DNA of 64,000 nt from the NCBI GenBank assembly GCA_009763385.1, contig CM019823.1, positions 171,006,636 through 171,070,635 on the forward strand, given 5' to 3'. Both the position numbers and the translations under genes were made by a program. Under the pieces are notes generated by a model, which saw nothing but the letters and a program-made list of their open reading frames with translations, was not told where the DNA came from and did no database searches. Below are positions 1-9,560 of the stretch, piece after piece. The first letter of the stretch is position 1. Every line of letters starts with the position of its first letter. Source of the stretch: Coix lacryma-jobi var. lacryma-jobi. Taxonomy: Eukaryota; Streptophyta; Magnoliopsida; Poales; Poaceae.

Positions 1-2196
1 CCTTTTAATTGAAAAATGAAGGTTTTGGTTTTTTGGAGAGTGATCTATAACTCCAAAAATCTGGAGATAAATTTCTATGTGCTAGTTATGCCTTCTGAGT
101 CTCTGGTAAAATTTTGAAGTCTTTTGGAGCAAGTTGATTTTTGAGCTTTATTTTAATTAAGGAATAGTGCCTTTTGTTAATTAAATGTCTAGATTTAATT
201 GAGCACCTTAATGACCTCCAAAAATTATGAAATTTGTTTTGCCATATACTTGTACTCTAATGAACTTGTGTGATTAATTTGGTAATTTTTGGAGCACCTT
301 CATAAAATGACCTTTTTAAATAATTAAGAAAAATAGAAAGAAATGATTAGGGTTAGTGTGAATGCCCTGTGAAGTGACTTTTGGGATTGCGTGATGTTCA
401 TAGACCCCTACCCTTGGTCTATGATGTTTGTGATGCTTAGGATAGTTATGATAAAGTCTAGTTTAATCAATTTTGCTTAAGGAAGAAATGGTTACTTTTA
501 TGCTCAACCTAGATTTCGTTTATGCCTTGCCTAAGAGTAATCTTGATCAGTGGTATTGTCTTGCACCATAAGTCCATATCATCATTCTCATGAGCATTCA
601 TCATTGCATCCGTATAGTTGACGAAGAAGGCCCTGAAGTCGAGGTAGCCGCCGAAGGATCCGTCCCCAAGGCAACCCCGAGCTCCGACGCTTATACCTAC
701 CCCGAGTCTACTCTTTTTGCTATCCAAGGCAAGCCCCGGTGCATTTAACCCTACCTTGCTTTTATAAATGTTTTCTTTAAATGTTTTGAGTTAAATTATT
801 GCATTAGGTTGATAGGAGTTGAGTGAAATCCTCTCTGATGCATTATCTACCTTGACCAATGAAATACCCGACACCTGTTTTTCAAAAACTATTGCAAAAT
901 GCTTAGCAATGCTATATGATAGATTTGCAATAAAAATGCCATTTCAAAAGTGTGATCACTTAAGAATATTTATGGGAATTTCTGGTTTACTCCCACTATT
1001 GGCTAAGTATCTGATCCGTACTTAGTCAATGGGAAGGAGAGGTTGTCCTTGCGTACGGTGCCGTCATGTCGTAGTCCGGGACTCGACAGTTGACACCGCC
1101 GGACGGGTGAAAAACTGACAGGACTGTTGCGCTTGGGTGAGATATAACCAAGGCACAGTTGCGGCTGGAAAATAGGGACCATCCGTATGGGGGCCTGCTG
1201 GGCAGGACTTGCAACTATTCACATACTACGGAAAGCTCTGGCTCCGAGAAATCCATTATTGGACCGACAACCGCGCACTGGGAGTGGAGAGATGGCGGAA
1301 GTAGCATGTACCCACGTGGGTTAGAGTCCGGATTGGAGTGGTGTACTGTACTTCCGGGTGGCGTAGGACCGGGCCCAATAATGGAGGAATCGTGGAAGAC
1401 GAGTTGGCATATGCAAGCTTGGGTGCTACATATGCAGTGTGAATAGGGATCCTCAGCTGAGTATTCTTTATCCGGATTAACGTTGCTCCTCGGTTATGGA
1501 GACTTGTTCCATTGACTCTCAACGGAGAGTGGTTCTCAACTAGGAATGTTTTGAAATGTAAAATGAATCATGAAGGATGAGACTTGAGGAATACTGAATC
1601 TTTCAAAATAAAATAAGATTTACAAAAATGCTTTTCTGCAAAATACTTGATCTTGCTTAAGCCTTACCTTGACTACCCTAAGCCTTCATTCCTGAGTCTC
1701 CTCCCCTTTCTTAGTCGGTTAAGTCTTGTTGAGTACCTTTTGTACTCAGGGTTCTTTTACCATGTTGCAGGTTATGGCAGATCCCTCAGTATGCCTTGGA
1801 CCTGCTGTGTGACGTGGTTCGGAAGAGGCCGATGAGGCCGATGAGTGATTATTCACCCTCGGGCTGGGTGATGTATCTATATCTTTTAGTTGTTGTCATC
1901 TGCTACCCTGTCAACTCTATCTATTTGAACTATGGTCTGAATATAACTTCACTTTAAGTTTATGTTGAACACTGGTTTGTAAAACTATTGTTATTTAAGT
2001 CTTCCGCTATTTACTCCGATATTATTTGTCAAAATGTTCAAGAGATTGTAAACGATGTGAGATGATCCTGCGGGACATCGGGGGCACTGACCTGTAGCCC
2101 AGTGTGCGAACACATCTTAATCTCTTGGTGGTACGGATCGACTGTCAGTGGTTGTTATGTGTCGTGGGCCCAATGGGGATTAGGTGCCTTACTTCA
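1..2196 (+). repeat. 5' LTR, 3' part (R/U5 portion) of the Tekay-type element
   Basis: This segment aligns along its whole length with 9974-12174, the second half of the 3' LTR. Shared landmarks are the TTTTGGAGAGTGATCTATAA start and the block ending in a GGATTAGG..TTAC.TCA terminus. The two copies differ mostly by one- or two-base insertions and deletions, with fewer substitutions. The first ~2 kb of this LTR lies left of the window. Confidence 0.93.
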
Positions 2197-2200
2197 AAGA

Positions 2201-2213
2201 GTGATATCGAGCA
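2201..2213 (+). other. Primer binding site, initiator tRNA-Met type (degenerate)
   Basis: A TGATATCGAGC motif sits five bases after the LTR end. It matches the usual plant TGGTATCAGAGC primer site except for one substitution and one missing base. Its place directly after the LTR supports the call. Confidence 0.65.
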
Positions 2214-2548
2214 TCTCACTGCGACGTTGGCCAATTTTTTTTTGCGAAAACTCAAAAGGTTTTAAGTCCAAACAAACTTGACGATTTGGAGGCACAAAAT
2301 TGACTTCCTCCTCCTCATTTGTCTTTTCTCATCTCATCTTGTCTTGCAACTATACAAGACAAGCTTGTTTTAAGCCACTATGTACGTTTCCTTTAGTAGT
2401 TGCTTGCTTGATTCCGTAGGAACGAATCATGCATCATGTCAGAATCACTTAAGGTATAACTCTCCTCTAAGTCGGTTGGGTTGTATGCAACATGTGTTTA
2501 CCTTTTTGCTTTGCTAGCCGTTCTCACCTATAATACCCTCTTTCCAAT

Positions 2549-3048
2549 ATGGGTCATCTCTCAAGCGTACTGCCGCAGTCGACTGGACCACAAATGTTGT
2601 GCCGCTTCACCGGCTGGCGCCCACCACCGATAAGAGACGAAAATCCTTCCAATGGCTCGTTTTTTCCCGCCGCCGACCCGCAACCACTAATGAGGAAATC
2701 AGAATCTGAAGGTCTGAATGGAGAACATGAGCATGACTTCTACCTTTCCCGCATGGATTATGGTATGAGGCCGGCTTCTCTGAGCAGGCCAATCGGAACA
2801 CGGTTCGCGCCTATCGACAGCGCAATGAGGCTTGGGACAGCAGGACGTTCCCAGAGCCCAGTTCCATTGACTACCCAGCAGTTCAACAACCGCTAGGTTA
2901 AGCAGCAATTGATTATTCAATAGGAGGTACATCAGGTCTGTATCAACCAACTCACCCCATGATTCCACATGTTGCTGAGGATCCAAATATGGATCGGTGG
3001 GTGGAGGAACCTGAAAGTAGGGACATACCATCCCAGAATGAGAAGTGA
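2549..3048 (+). pseudogene. ORF0-like leader ORF of the Tekay-type element, frameshifted
   Basis: An ATG at 2549 opens a 115-codon frame (to 2896) rich in Ser, Pro, Arg and Met, with no domain I recognise. A second coding-like stretch in another frame follows (about 2905-3048, containing IDYSIGGTSGLYQP and DRWVEEPESRD) and ends at a TGA. Together they look like one reading frame broken once near 2890. Rice RIRE3/RIRE8-type relatives are known to carry an extra ORF upstream of gag, and this is the likely counterpart. Function unknown. It could also be chance open frame in the leader. Confidence 0.45.
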
Positions 3049-3419
3049 ACCTGTCTGGAAGATTGTTTCACGTTGGGAGATGAGAAAGGAAAGTAAGTAG
3101 GATAGCCTGAGCTCATCATCAAGATGAAGATAAGAGATGATCATCACGATGCGTACTGAATTCCTTGTGTCTGTTACCATCTGCTCACCTAAAGCCTTAG
3201 TCTAGGTTTGGGGCGTTAGTTGGTCTTCTGTTTAGTCGAGTCTGTATCTTGTCTTGTACCTTTCTTTTGTCAGTCAGTGGTTTTTATCGAACTTCTGTAT
3301 CAGTTATCTACCCTTGCATCAATTGAATCTTATCAGTCAGTTTCGTTCAAAAGCAATCTTTGGATTGCTAAGTTCCCAAATTCTTAACAGATTGCCTTGT
3401 GAACACCCGCACTGGAGCC

Positions 3420-4530
3420 GGAAGTTCCGGAGGGTTGCCAACCTTCCAAATCCTCCACCAGTTCCTGCTACCCTGGCAGATGCCATTGCAGCCTTGGCCG
3501 CCGCCGCCAACCTTATGGCCTCAAACCAAGGACAGCAGAATGTTGGTCATCGTGGTCGCCACAACCAAGAGACCCACCTATGTGGAGTTCACTGTGAAAC
3601 ACGACCCACGGTCTTCACAAAGGCCGATGAACCTCCTCGAGGCTGACGACTGGTTACGCACCATGGAACAAAAGTTCAGTCTCCTGCACTGCACAGAGAT
3701 CCAGAAGCCTCGGTTCGCTTCTCAGCAGCTCCGTGGTCCCGCAAGTGCCTGGTACGCCAACCTGTTGGCTGCCCAACCTGAAGGTCATGAGTTGACCTGG
3801 GAAGAGTTCCGCACCGCTATTCAGAGCACACTCACATCCCTTCGGGATTGATGAGAATGAAGTTGGATCAGTTCTGGCCCTGCAACAGAAAGATTCCACC
3901 GTCATGCCAGTACGTGGGACAATTCAATCACCTCAGCCAGTATGCCTCCGACTATGTCAACACGGAGGAAAAGAAGAGAGATTGTTTCCTCAGGGGTCTG
4001 CACCCTAAGATTCGTTAGAGGTCTGTCCAACAACCTGAATGGATCCTACCATGATGTCGTTGACCGTGCTGTTGCTTTTGAGGAGGAAGCAACCGCCAGT
4101 ACCAGGAAGAGAAAAAGAAGAAGAAGGCTGGGTCTAGCAGTTTCTCCAGCAACCATAAGCGCCCAAGAGTCATCTACCACCCCCAGTCACCATCAAAACC
4201 GTGCCCCATACCCCCATCAGCAAGTGGTCGTTCGTACCGCAGCCACCACCCATAATGCCAACCAGCAAAGTGCCACTCAGCCGAACGCCCCAGGTGTTCG
4301 TGTCACCGCCCCCCAAACAGCTTACAACCTCCCATGCTACAACTTGTGGCCAAGTTGGTCACTGGGCTCGCGAGTGCCCAAAACCCAAGAAGAATGCCCA
4401 GTATGCACAGAAAGGCCCTGGAGGATCACAGCAGCAGCAGCAGCACCGTGCACCGCAGCAGCAACGTCCAGAAGGGCAAGCTTGTCAGGAAGCACGGGCA
4501 AGTCTACTTCACCACCGTCAGTAACATCCC
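3420..4530 (+). pseudogene. gag (capsid and nucleocapsid), multiple frameshifts
   Basis: Gag would form the virus-like particle and bind the element RNA. An N-terminal stretch with an Ala-rich run (ADAIAALAAAANLMAS) is read in one frame to about 3545. The retrotransposon capsid domain then continues in another (TYVEFTVKHDP, then ADDWLRTMEQKFSLL and GPASAWYANLL, about 3565-3850). Further breaks follow near 3850 and 4200. The nucleocapsid zinc knuckle at about 4337-4380 (GQVGHWARECP) carries an extra T between its first and second cysteine codons, so the two halves are in different frames. A Gln-rich stretch (4430-4470) follows. Non-functional as read, unless the indels are consensus errors. 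Confidence 0.85.
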
Positions 4531-4882
4531 AGAAGGAGAGCCCGTCATGCTCGGTAGGTTCCCTGTTGCCAATCATCATGCAATCGTCTTGTTTGATTCT
4601 GGTGCATCGAATTCCTTCATCAGTCGCACTTTTGTCATCAAGCATGAGTTACCCATGGGGGAGTTAAAAGAAAGTTTTTGCATACTTTCGCCTGGAGGAC
4701 GGATGAATACTAAGGAAGTGGTCCGCCAGCATACCAGTAATGTTGGGGGAACATGTCTTTCCTACCACCATGATAGTACTGCGCGATCAAGAGATAGATG
4801 TCATCTTAGCATGAATTGGATGTGTCAGTATAAAGCCATGATAGACATCTTGAATAGAGTTGTGAGAGTGGATATTCCCTAA
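4500..4882 (+). pseudogene. Retropepsin-type aspartic protease domain of pol
   Basis: The frame open to 4882 contains the active-site motif FDSGASNSFIS (around 4600), followed by the hydrophobic core expected of a Ty3/gypsy protease. This enzyme would cut the Gag-Pol precursor. The frame closes at a stop at 4882, well before RT, and recognisable sequence resumes in a different frame (Pro-Asp-Val-Phe-type linker from about 4985). Confidence 0.8.
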
Positions 4883-4984
4883 CAGTACCTCCAACTCTTT
4901 CTCCAACTTCCAATGCCTCAAAAGCCAACAACCACCCAGTTAAATTCTGCCTATGCTCCGGAAATCAGGGATATCCCCGTGTAG

Positions 4985-6330
4985 TCTGTGAGTTCCCTGA
5001 TGTCTTCCCAGGAGATCTACCTGGTCTACCTCCCGACCGTGATGTTGAGTTTGCTATAGAGCTAAAGCCCGGGACTGCTCCTATATCCCGTAGAGCTTAT
5101 CGAATGCCTCCCAGAGAATTGGCAGAGCTAAAGACCCAATTGCAAGAGCTATTGGACAAGGGTCTCATTCGCCCAAGTTCATCTCCTTGGGGTTGCCCTG
5201 CTATCTTTGTGAAGAAGAAGGACAAAAGTCTTCGTCTGTGCGTTGACTATCGCCCACTCAATGAGGTCACCATCAAGAATAATATCCTTTGCCTCGCATT
5301 GACCTTCTTTTTGACCAGTTATCTGGAGCCAGAGTGTTTTCCAAGATCGACCTCAGATCTGGCTATCACCAAATAAAGATTCGTCCCGAAGATATTCCCA
5401 AAACAGCTTTCACCACCAGATACGGCCTATATGAGTATTTGGTCATGTCTTTCGGTTTGACCAATGCACCCGCTCATTTCAGGTATCTCATGAACTCTGT
5501 GTTCATGCCAGAGCTCGATAAATTTGTAGTCGTGTTCATTGACGACATCCTTGTTTATTCAAGAAACTCCTGAAGATCATGCCAAGCATCTTCGTGTCGT
5601 TCTCTCTCGTCTCAGAGATCACCAGCTGTATGCCAAGTTCAGTAAATGTGAATTCTGGCTAGATCGAATTCAATTCCTTGGTCATGTCCTGTCCGCTGAA
5701 GGTGTGTCAGTTGACCCTGGAAAAGTGGCAGATATCTTGGATTGGAAGCCACCTACCACTGTCCGCGAAGTTCGCAGCTTCATGGGAATGGCTGGATACT
5801 ATCGTCGTTTCATCCCAGATTTCTCCAGAGTTGCCAAGCCTATCACAGAGTTGTTGAAGAATTCCGTGGATTTTGTTTGGTCACCAGCCTGTGAGCAAGC
5901 TTTCAAGCCTTGAAGGAACTGTTAACTACATCACCAGTCCTAGCTCAACCAGATATCGAGAAACCCTTTGATGTATACTGTGATGCATCTGGTACTGGTT
6001 TGGGTTGTGTGTTGATGCAAGAAGGTCGAGTGATCGCTTATGCCTCACGGCAGCTTAAGCGACATGAGGAGAATTACCCAACCCATGACCTTGAATTAGC
6101 AGCAGTGGTGCATGCTTTGAAGATATGGCGTCATTATCTGTTGGGCAGTGCTTGCAATGTGTACACCGATCATAAGAGCCTGAAGTATATCTTCACTCAA
6201 GAAGAGTTGAACATGAGGCAGCGAAGATGGCTTGAGTTAATCAAGGATTATGATATCGAAGTGCATTACCATCCTGGTAAGGCGAATGTAGTCGCCGATG
6301 CCCTCAGTCGCAAGTCATACTGCAACTGTC
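4985..6330 (+). pseudogene. Reverse transcriptase plus RNase H domains of pol, frameshifted
   Basis: RT begins with PSSSPWGCPAIFVKKKDKSLRLCVDYRPLN at about 5180-5270 (shown by its key motif VDYRPLN). It shifts frame near 5290, continues through KIDLRSGYHQIKI and VMSFGLTNAPAHF, and has the catalytic FIDDIL motif at about 5537. A further shift at about 5565 leads into the thumb/connection (FLGHVLSAEGVSVDP). The RNase H domain starts near 5955 with DVYCDASGTGLG and contains the acidic and His-type landmarks (DLELAAVVHAL, VYTDHKSL, ADALSRK). At least three single-base breaks interrupt an otherwise well conserved product. Confidence 0.9.
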
Positions 6331-6450
6331 TGACGACGAAGCCCTATGATCTTTCCTTGTGCCATGATCTTGAAAGGATGGGTATTGAAATGGTACCACA
6401 AGGAACTCTGAGCAATGTCAGGATAGAGACCTCTATCAGAGAACAGGTCA

Positions 6451-7331
6451 TTGCCTGCACAAAAGGATAACCCTGGAATCAAGCACATCATCGAAAAGGT
6501 CCAGACCGGAAAGGCTGATTGTTTCAGGATCGATGATGTAGGAGTTGTTTGGTTCAAGAACCGTCTAGTAGTTCCCAAGGTGCCTGAGTTGAGACAGTTG
6601 ATCCTTGATGAAGCACACCTGTCTAGGTTTTCCATCCACCCCGGCAGCAACAAGATGTACCAGGATCTGAGGCAGAGATTCTGGTGGACAAAGATGAAGA
6701 TTGAAATCGCTCGCTATGTCGCTCGCTGTGATACTTGTCAGAAAGTCAAAGCCGTGCACATGAAACCTGGAGGAGAATTGCAGTCTTTATCTGTACCTGC
6801 CTGGAAGTGGGAAGATATCAGCATGGATTTTATTAATGGGCTACCCAAGACCCGGAAAGGTTTTGATTCCATTTGGGTAATCGTGGACCGACTCACCAAA
6901 CAAGCTCACTTTCTGCCAGTCAAGACTATTTACACCGTCCCCACATATGCCGCCTTGTACAAGAACAACATAGTGAAGCTTCATGGCATACCCAAGACCA
7001 TTGTCTCTGACCGCGGTACCCAGTTTTTGCTAAGTTCTGGAAGGCGTTCCATACCTCACTTGGAACCCAGCTCTTATACAGCACAGCATATCATCCTCAG
7101 ACTGATGGACAGACGGAGCGAGTCAACCAGGTGCTGGAAGACATGTTGAGAGCCTGTGCTCTCACCTTCGCAGATACTTGGGATGACTGTTTGCCCTTGG
7201 CAGAGTTCTCATATAATAACAGTTACCAAGAAAGCATCAAGATGGCACCCTTTGAAGCACTGTACGGTCGTCGTTGTCGTACACCCCTCAGTGGTCTGAG
7301 CCCGGAGAGAGAAGAGAATTCTTGGAGTTGA
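6451..7331 (+). pseudogene. Integrase: zinc-binding and catalytic core, frameshifted
   Basis: The HHCC zinc-binding domain (HLSRFSIHPGSNKMY to CDTCQKVK) lies at about 6615-6750. The catalytic core follows with the first Asp in SMDFINGLP (about 6823) and the second in VSDRGTQF (about 7010). A break at about 7025 shifts the frame before the segment with the catalytic Glu (around 7110-7125). The core ends in ALYGRRCRTPL at about 7260-7290. This enzyme would insert element cDNA into the genome. Confidence 0.87.
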
Positions 7332-7877
7332 CCTAGTCAAGAGATATGGAAGAGAAAGTCAAACAAATACAAGAGAACATGAAGATTGCCCAATCTCGAC
7401 AAAAGAGCTATGCTGACAAGAGACGTCGACCTCTGAAGTTTCAAGTTGGAGATTATGTATATCTCAAGGTCTCACCAACCAAAGGAGTCACTCGTTTGGA
7501 GTTAAAGGAAAGTTAGCACCCCGCTACATTGGTCCGTTTGAGATTTTGGAATGTTGTGGCAAGGTAGCTTACAAGCTGAAGTTGCCCGATCATCTCTCCG
7601 CAGTCCACAATGTTTTCCATGTCTCCCAACTCAAGAAGTGTCTCCGAGTACCTGAACATGTCGTGGAAGTTGAAGTGTGTCAAGCTAGAGCCTGATCTGT
7701 CCTACTCAGAAATATCAGTTCGCGTGTTGGACCACAAGGATCGCGTTACCCGAAGAACCACCACAAGATGGTACAAAAGTCCAGTGGAACCAGCACTCTG
7801 AAGAAGAAGCTACTTGGGAATCTGAAGACTTCTTAGCAAAGAACTACCCCGACTTCTCGAATCGCTTGTCCATGTAA
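7332..7877 (+). pseudogene. Integrase C-terminal region with chromodomain-like tail
   Basis: After another frame change, the sequence encodes the typical KRRRPLKFQVGDYVYLKVSP block (about 7425-7480), then CGKVAYKLKLPDHLS and HNVFHVSQLKKC (about 7555-7640). The final part contains EATWESEDFL before a TAA at 7875-7877, which resembles the end of the chromodomain in chromoviruses. Chromodomains are known to steer integration to particular chromatin. Two or more indels break the frame. Confidence 0.75.
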
Positions 7878-7940
7878 GGTTTTGCCTTTATCCCTTCTTT
7901 GTCCTTTCATAAGACGTGGAATCTCGGGGCGAGATTTCTT

Positions 7941-7953
7941 TAAGGGGGGGAGG
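7941..7953 (+). other. Polypurine tract of the Tekay-type element
   Basis: A purine-rich TAAGGGGGGGAGGC run lies directly before the TGTAACACC start of the 3' LTR, the expected place for second-strand priming. Confidence 0.85.
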
Positions 7954-9101
7954 CTGTAACACCTCTGGTGTTTAACTGTAATTAACTTGACATATCATCA
8001 TTATCATCATTAAGCATCTTGATCATGATTTCATGTGTATGCATTTTGCTAAGTGTATCATTTTATGTGAATTACCTCTATTGCAAAAATCCTAATTAGC
8101 CCACTTCTCTCTACTAGGGCAAAATGGTAATTTCATCTCTGTGATTAGTTTTGTGTAATTCTTGTTCCTTTGGTGTCTTGAAGTTTTGTTGTGTTGGCCA
8201 AAGTTCAAAAATCAGAATTTGATTTCAAATCCCTTTTGCAAAACCCTAATTTCCAAATCCTGGATTTTATCCCCCTGTGTAATTAAAAAATTATTCAAAA
8301 TTTGGGGTTGGTCCAAAAAGCAAAGTTGTAGAGCTGTCAAAGAGAAACAACTTTGGTATTTACAAATTTTCAAGTTGCAGTACAAAGTTTTGAGTTATTT
8401 CAAATTCAATCAAACCCCAACTTTTGTTCCCTTTTCAGTTTTCAAAAAGAGTTCAAAAACTAATGAGTTTCTGGAAAAGTGTATTATAGCAAAGTTGTAG
8501 GTTTTGATAAAAGGAACAACTTTCATGTTTGAAGATTTTCTAGTTTCAGTATAAAATCCAAAGTAATTTTGAATTGATTCAAATTTCAAAAGTGTCCCCT
8601 TTTTCTGTTTTGAATTTTGTTCAAAAACTGTTTGGAATTTGAAAATGTTCTTTTTGACAAAGTTGTAGATCTCATTTTTCTGAACAACTTTGGTATTGGG
8701 AGTTTTTGTCGCACAGTTCAAATTTTGGAGCATTTTGCAAAAGTCAGAAACTAGCCAAAAGTCAAACCCTACACCCTACACTGTTCCTCTTCTTCATAGC
8801 GACAGAGGGGGGGCCCGGCCATGGCGCCCGCGCCGCGCCTGCCGCACGCCCGGCTGCTCCCACGCGCCACCAACCTGCCGCCGCTGTCGCCCTGTTCCCT
8901 CCGCGCCCGCGCGCGAGCGCTGGCCCTCGCTCCCGTCCCCTACAGTCCTCTCCGCGCCGCCGCCGCGTGGCCATCGCCGGCCGAGCTTGCGCCCGAGCCC
9001 CGGCTGCACGCCCACGTATCCGCCAGAGCGCAATCGAGTGCGCACGCCTCCGCAAACCTCATCCACACCACCCCGAGGTCTCTACCGGCCCTGGCCGCGG
9101 C

Positions 9102-9108
9102 TATATAA
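9102..9108 (+). promoter_or_regulatory. TATA box of the 3' LTR promoter
   Basis: CTATATAAGC in a GC-rich surround, following a GC-rich upstream block. It is the only strong TATA box seen in the LTR and is placed as expected for U3. The transcription start would be about 25-35 bp downstream. Confidence 0.7.
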
Positions 9109-9477
9109 GCCCGCCGGAGCTCCGACCTCCGCACTCATCTCCGCCTCCGTCGCCAGCACAGTCCAGTGCCTCCGCCGCTCCACCACCTAGCTCAAAAGCT
9201 CCGCCGTGTTCTTGTGCTGCTTCACCACCCTCCAATTTTACCTCTACCGCCTCCAATCGCCCGGCGTAACCTCGCCGTTCCCATCTCGGCAGAAACCCGG
9301 CGAGCTCGGGTTCGTGAAATTCGTCGCCTCCGGCCTCGACCATCCCTCACCGACCCCCGTGTCGTGTTCCTCGGTTCCGTGCGACTCTGACCAGACCCTT
9401 GCGGTCTCGTGTGTTGCGCAGGGTCGCCGGAGCGCCGCTCGCCGCTCGCCGCCGAAGGAGCTCCACCGAACCACCGT

Positions 9478-9560
9478 CCCTCGAGCCTCACCCTCGAGCG
9501 CGTGCCGAGCCTCACCCTCGAGAGCGCGTGCCGAGCCTCACCCTCGAGCCCTGCCTCCAA
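9478..9560 (+). repeat. Short tandem repeat inside the LTR
   Basis: About two and a half copies of a ~31 bp unit with CCGAGCCTCACCCTCGAG as its core. A good splice donor context (TTGGTAAGC) follows at 9563. Confidence 0.7.
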
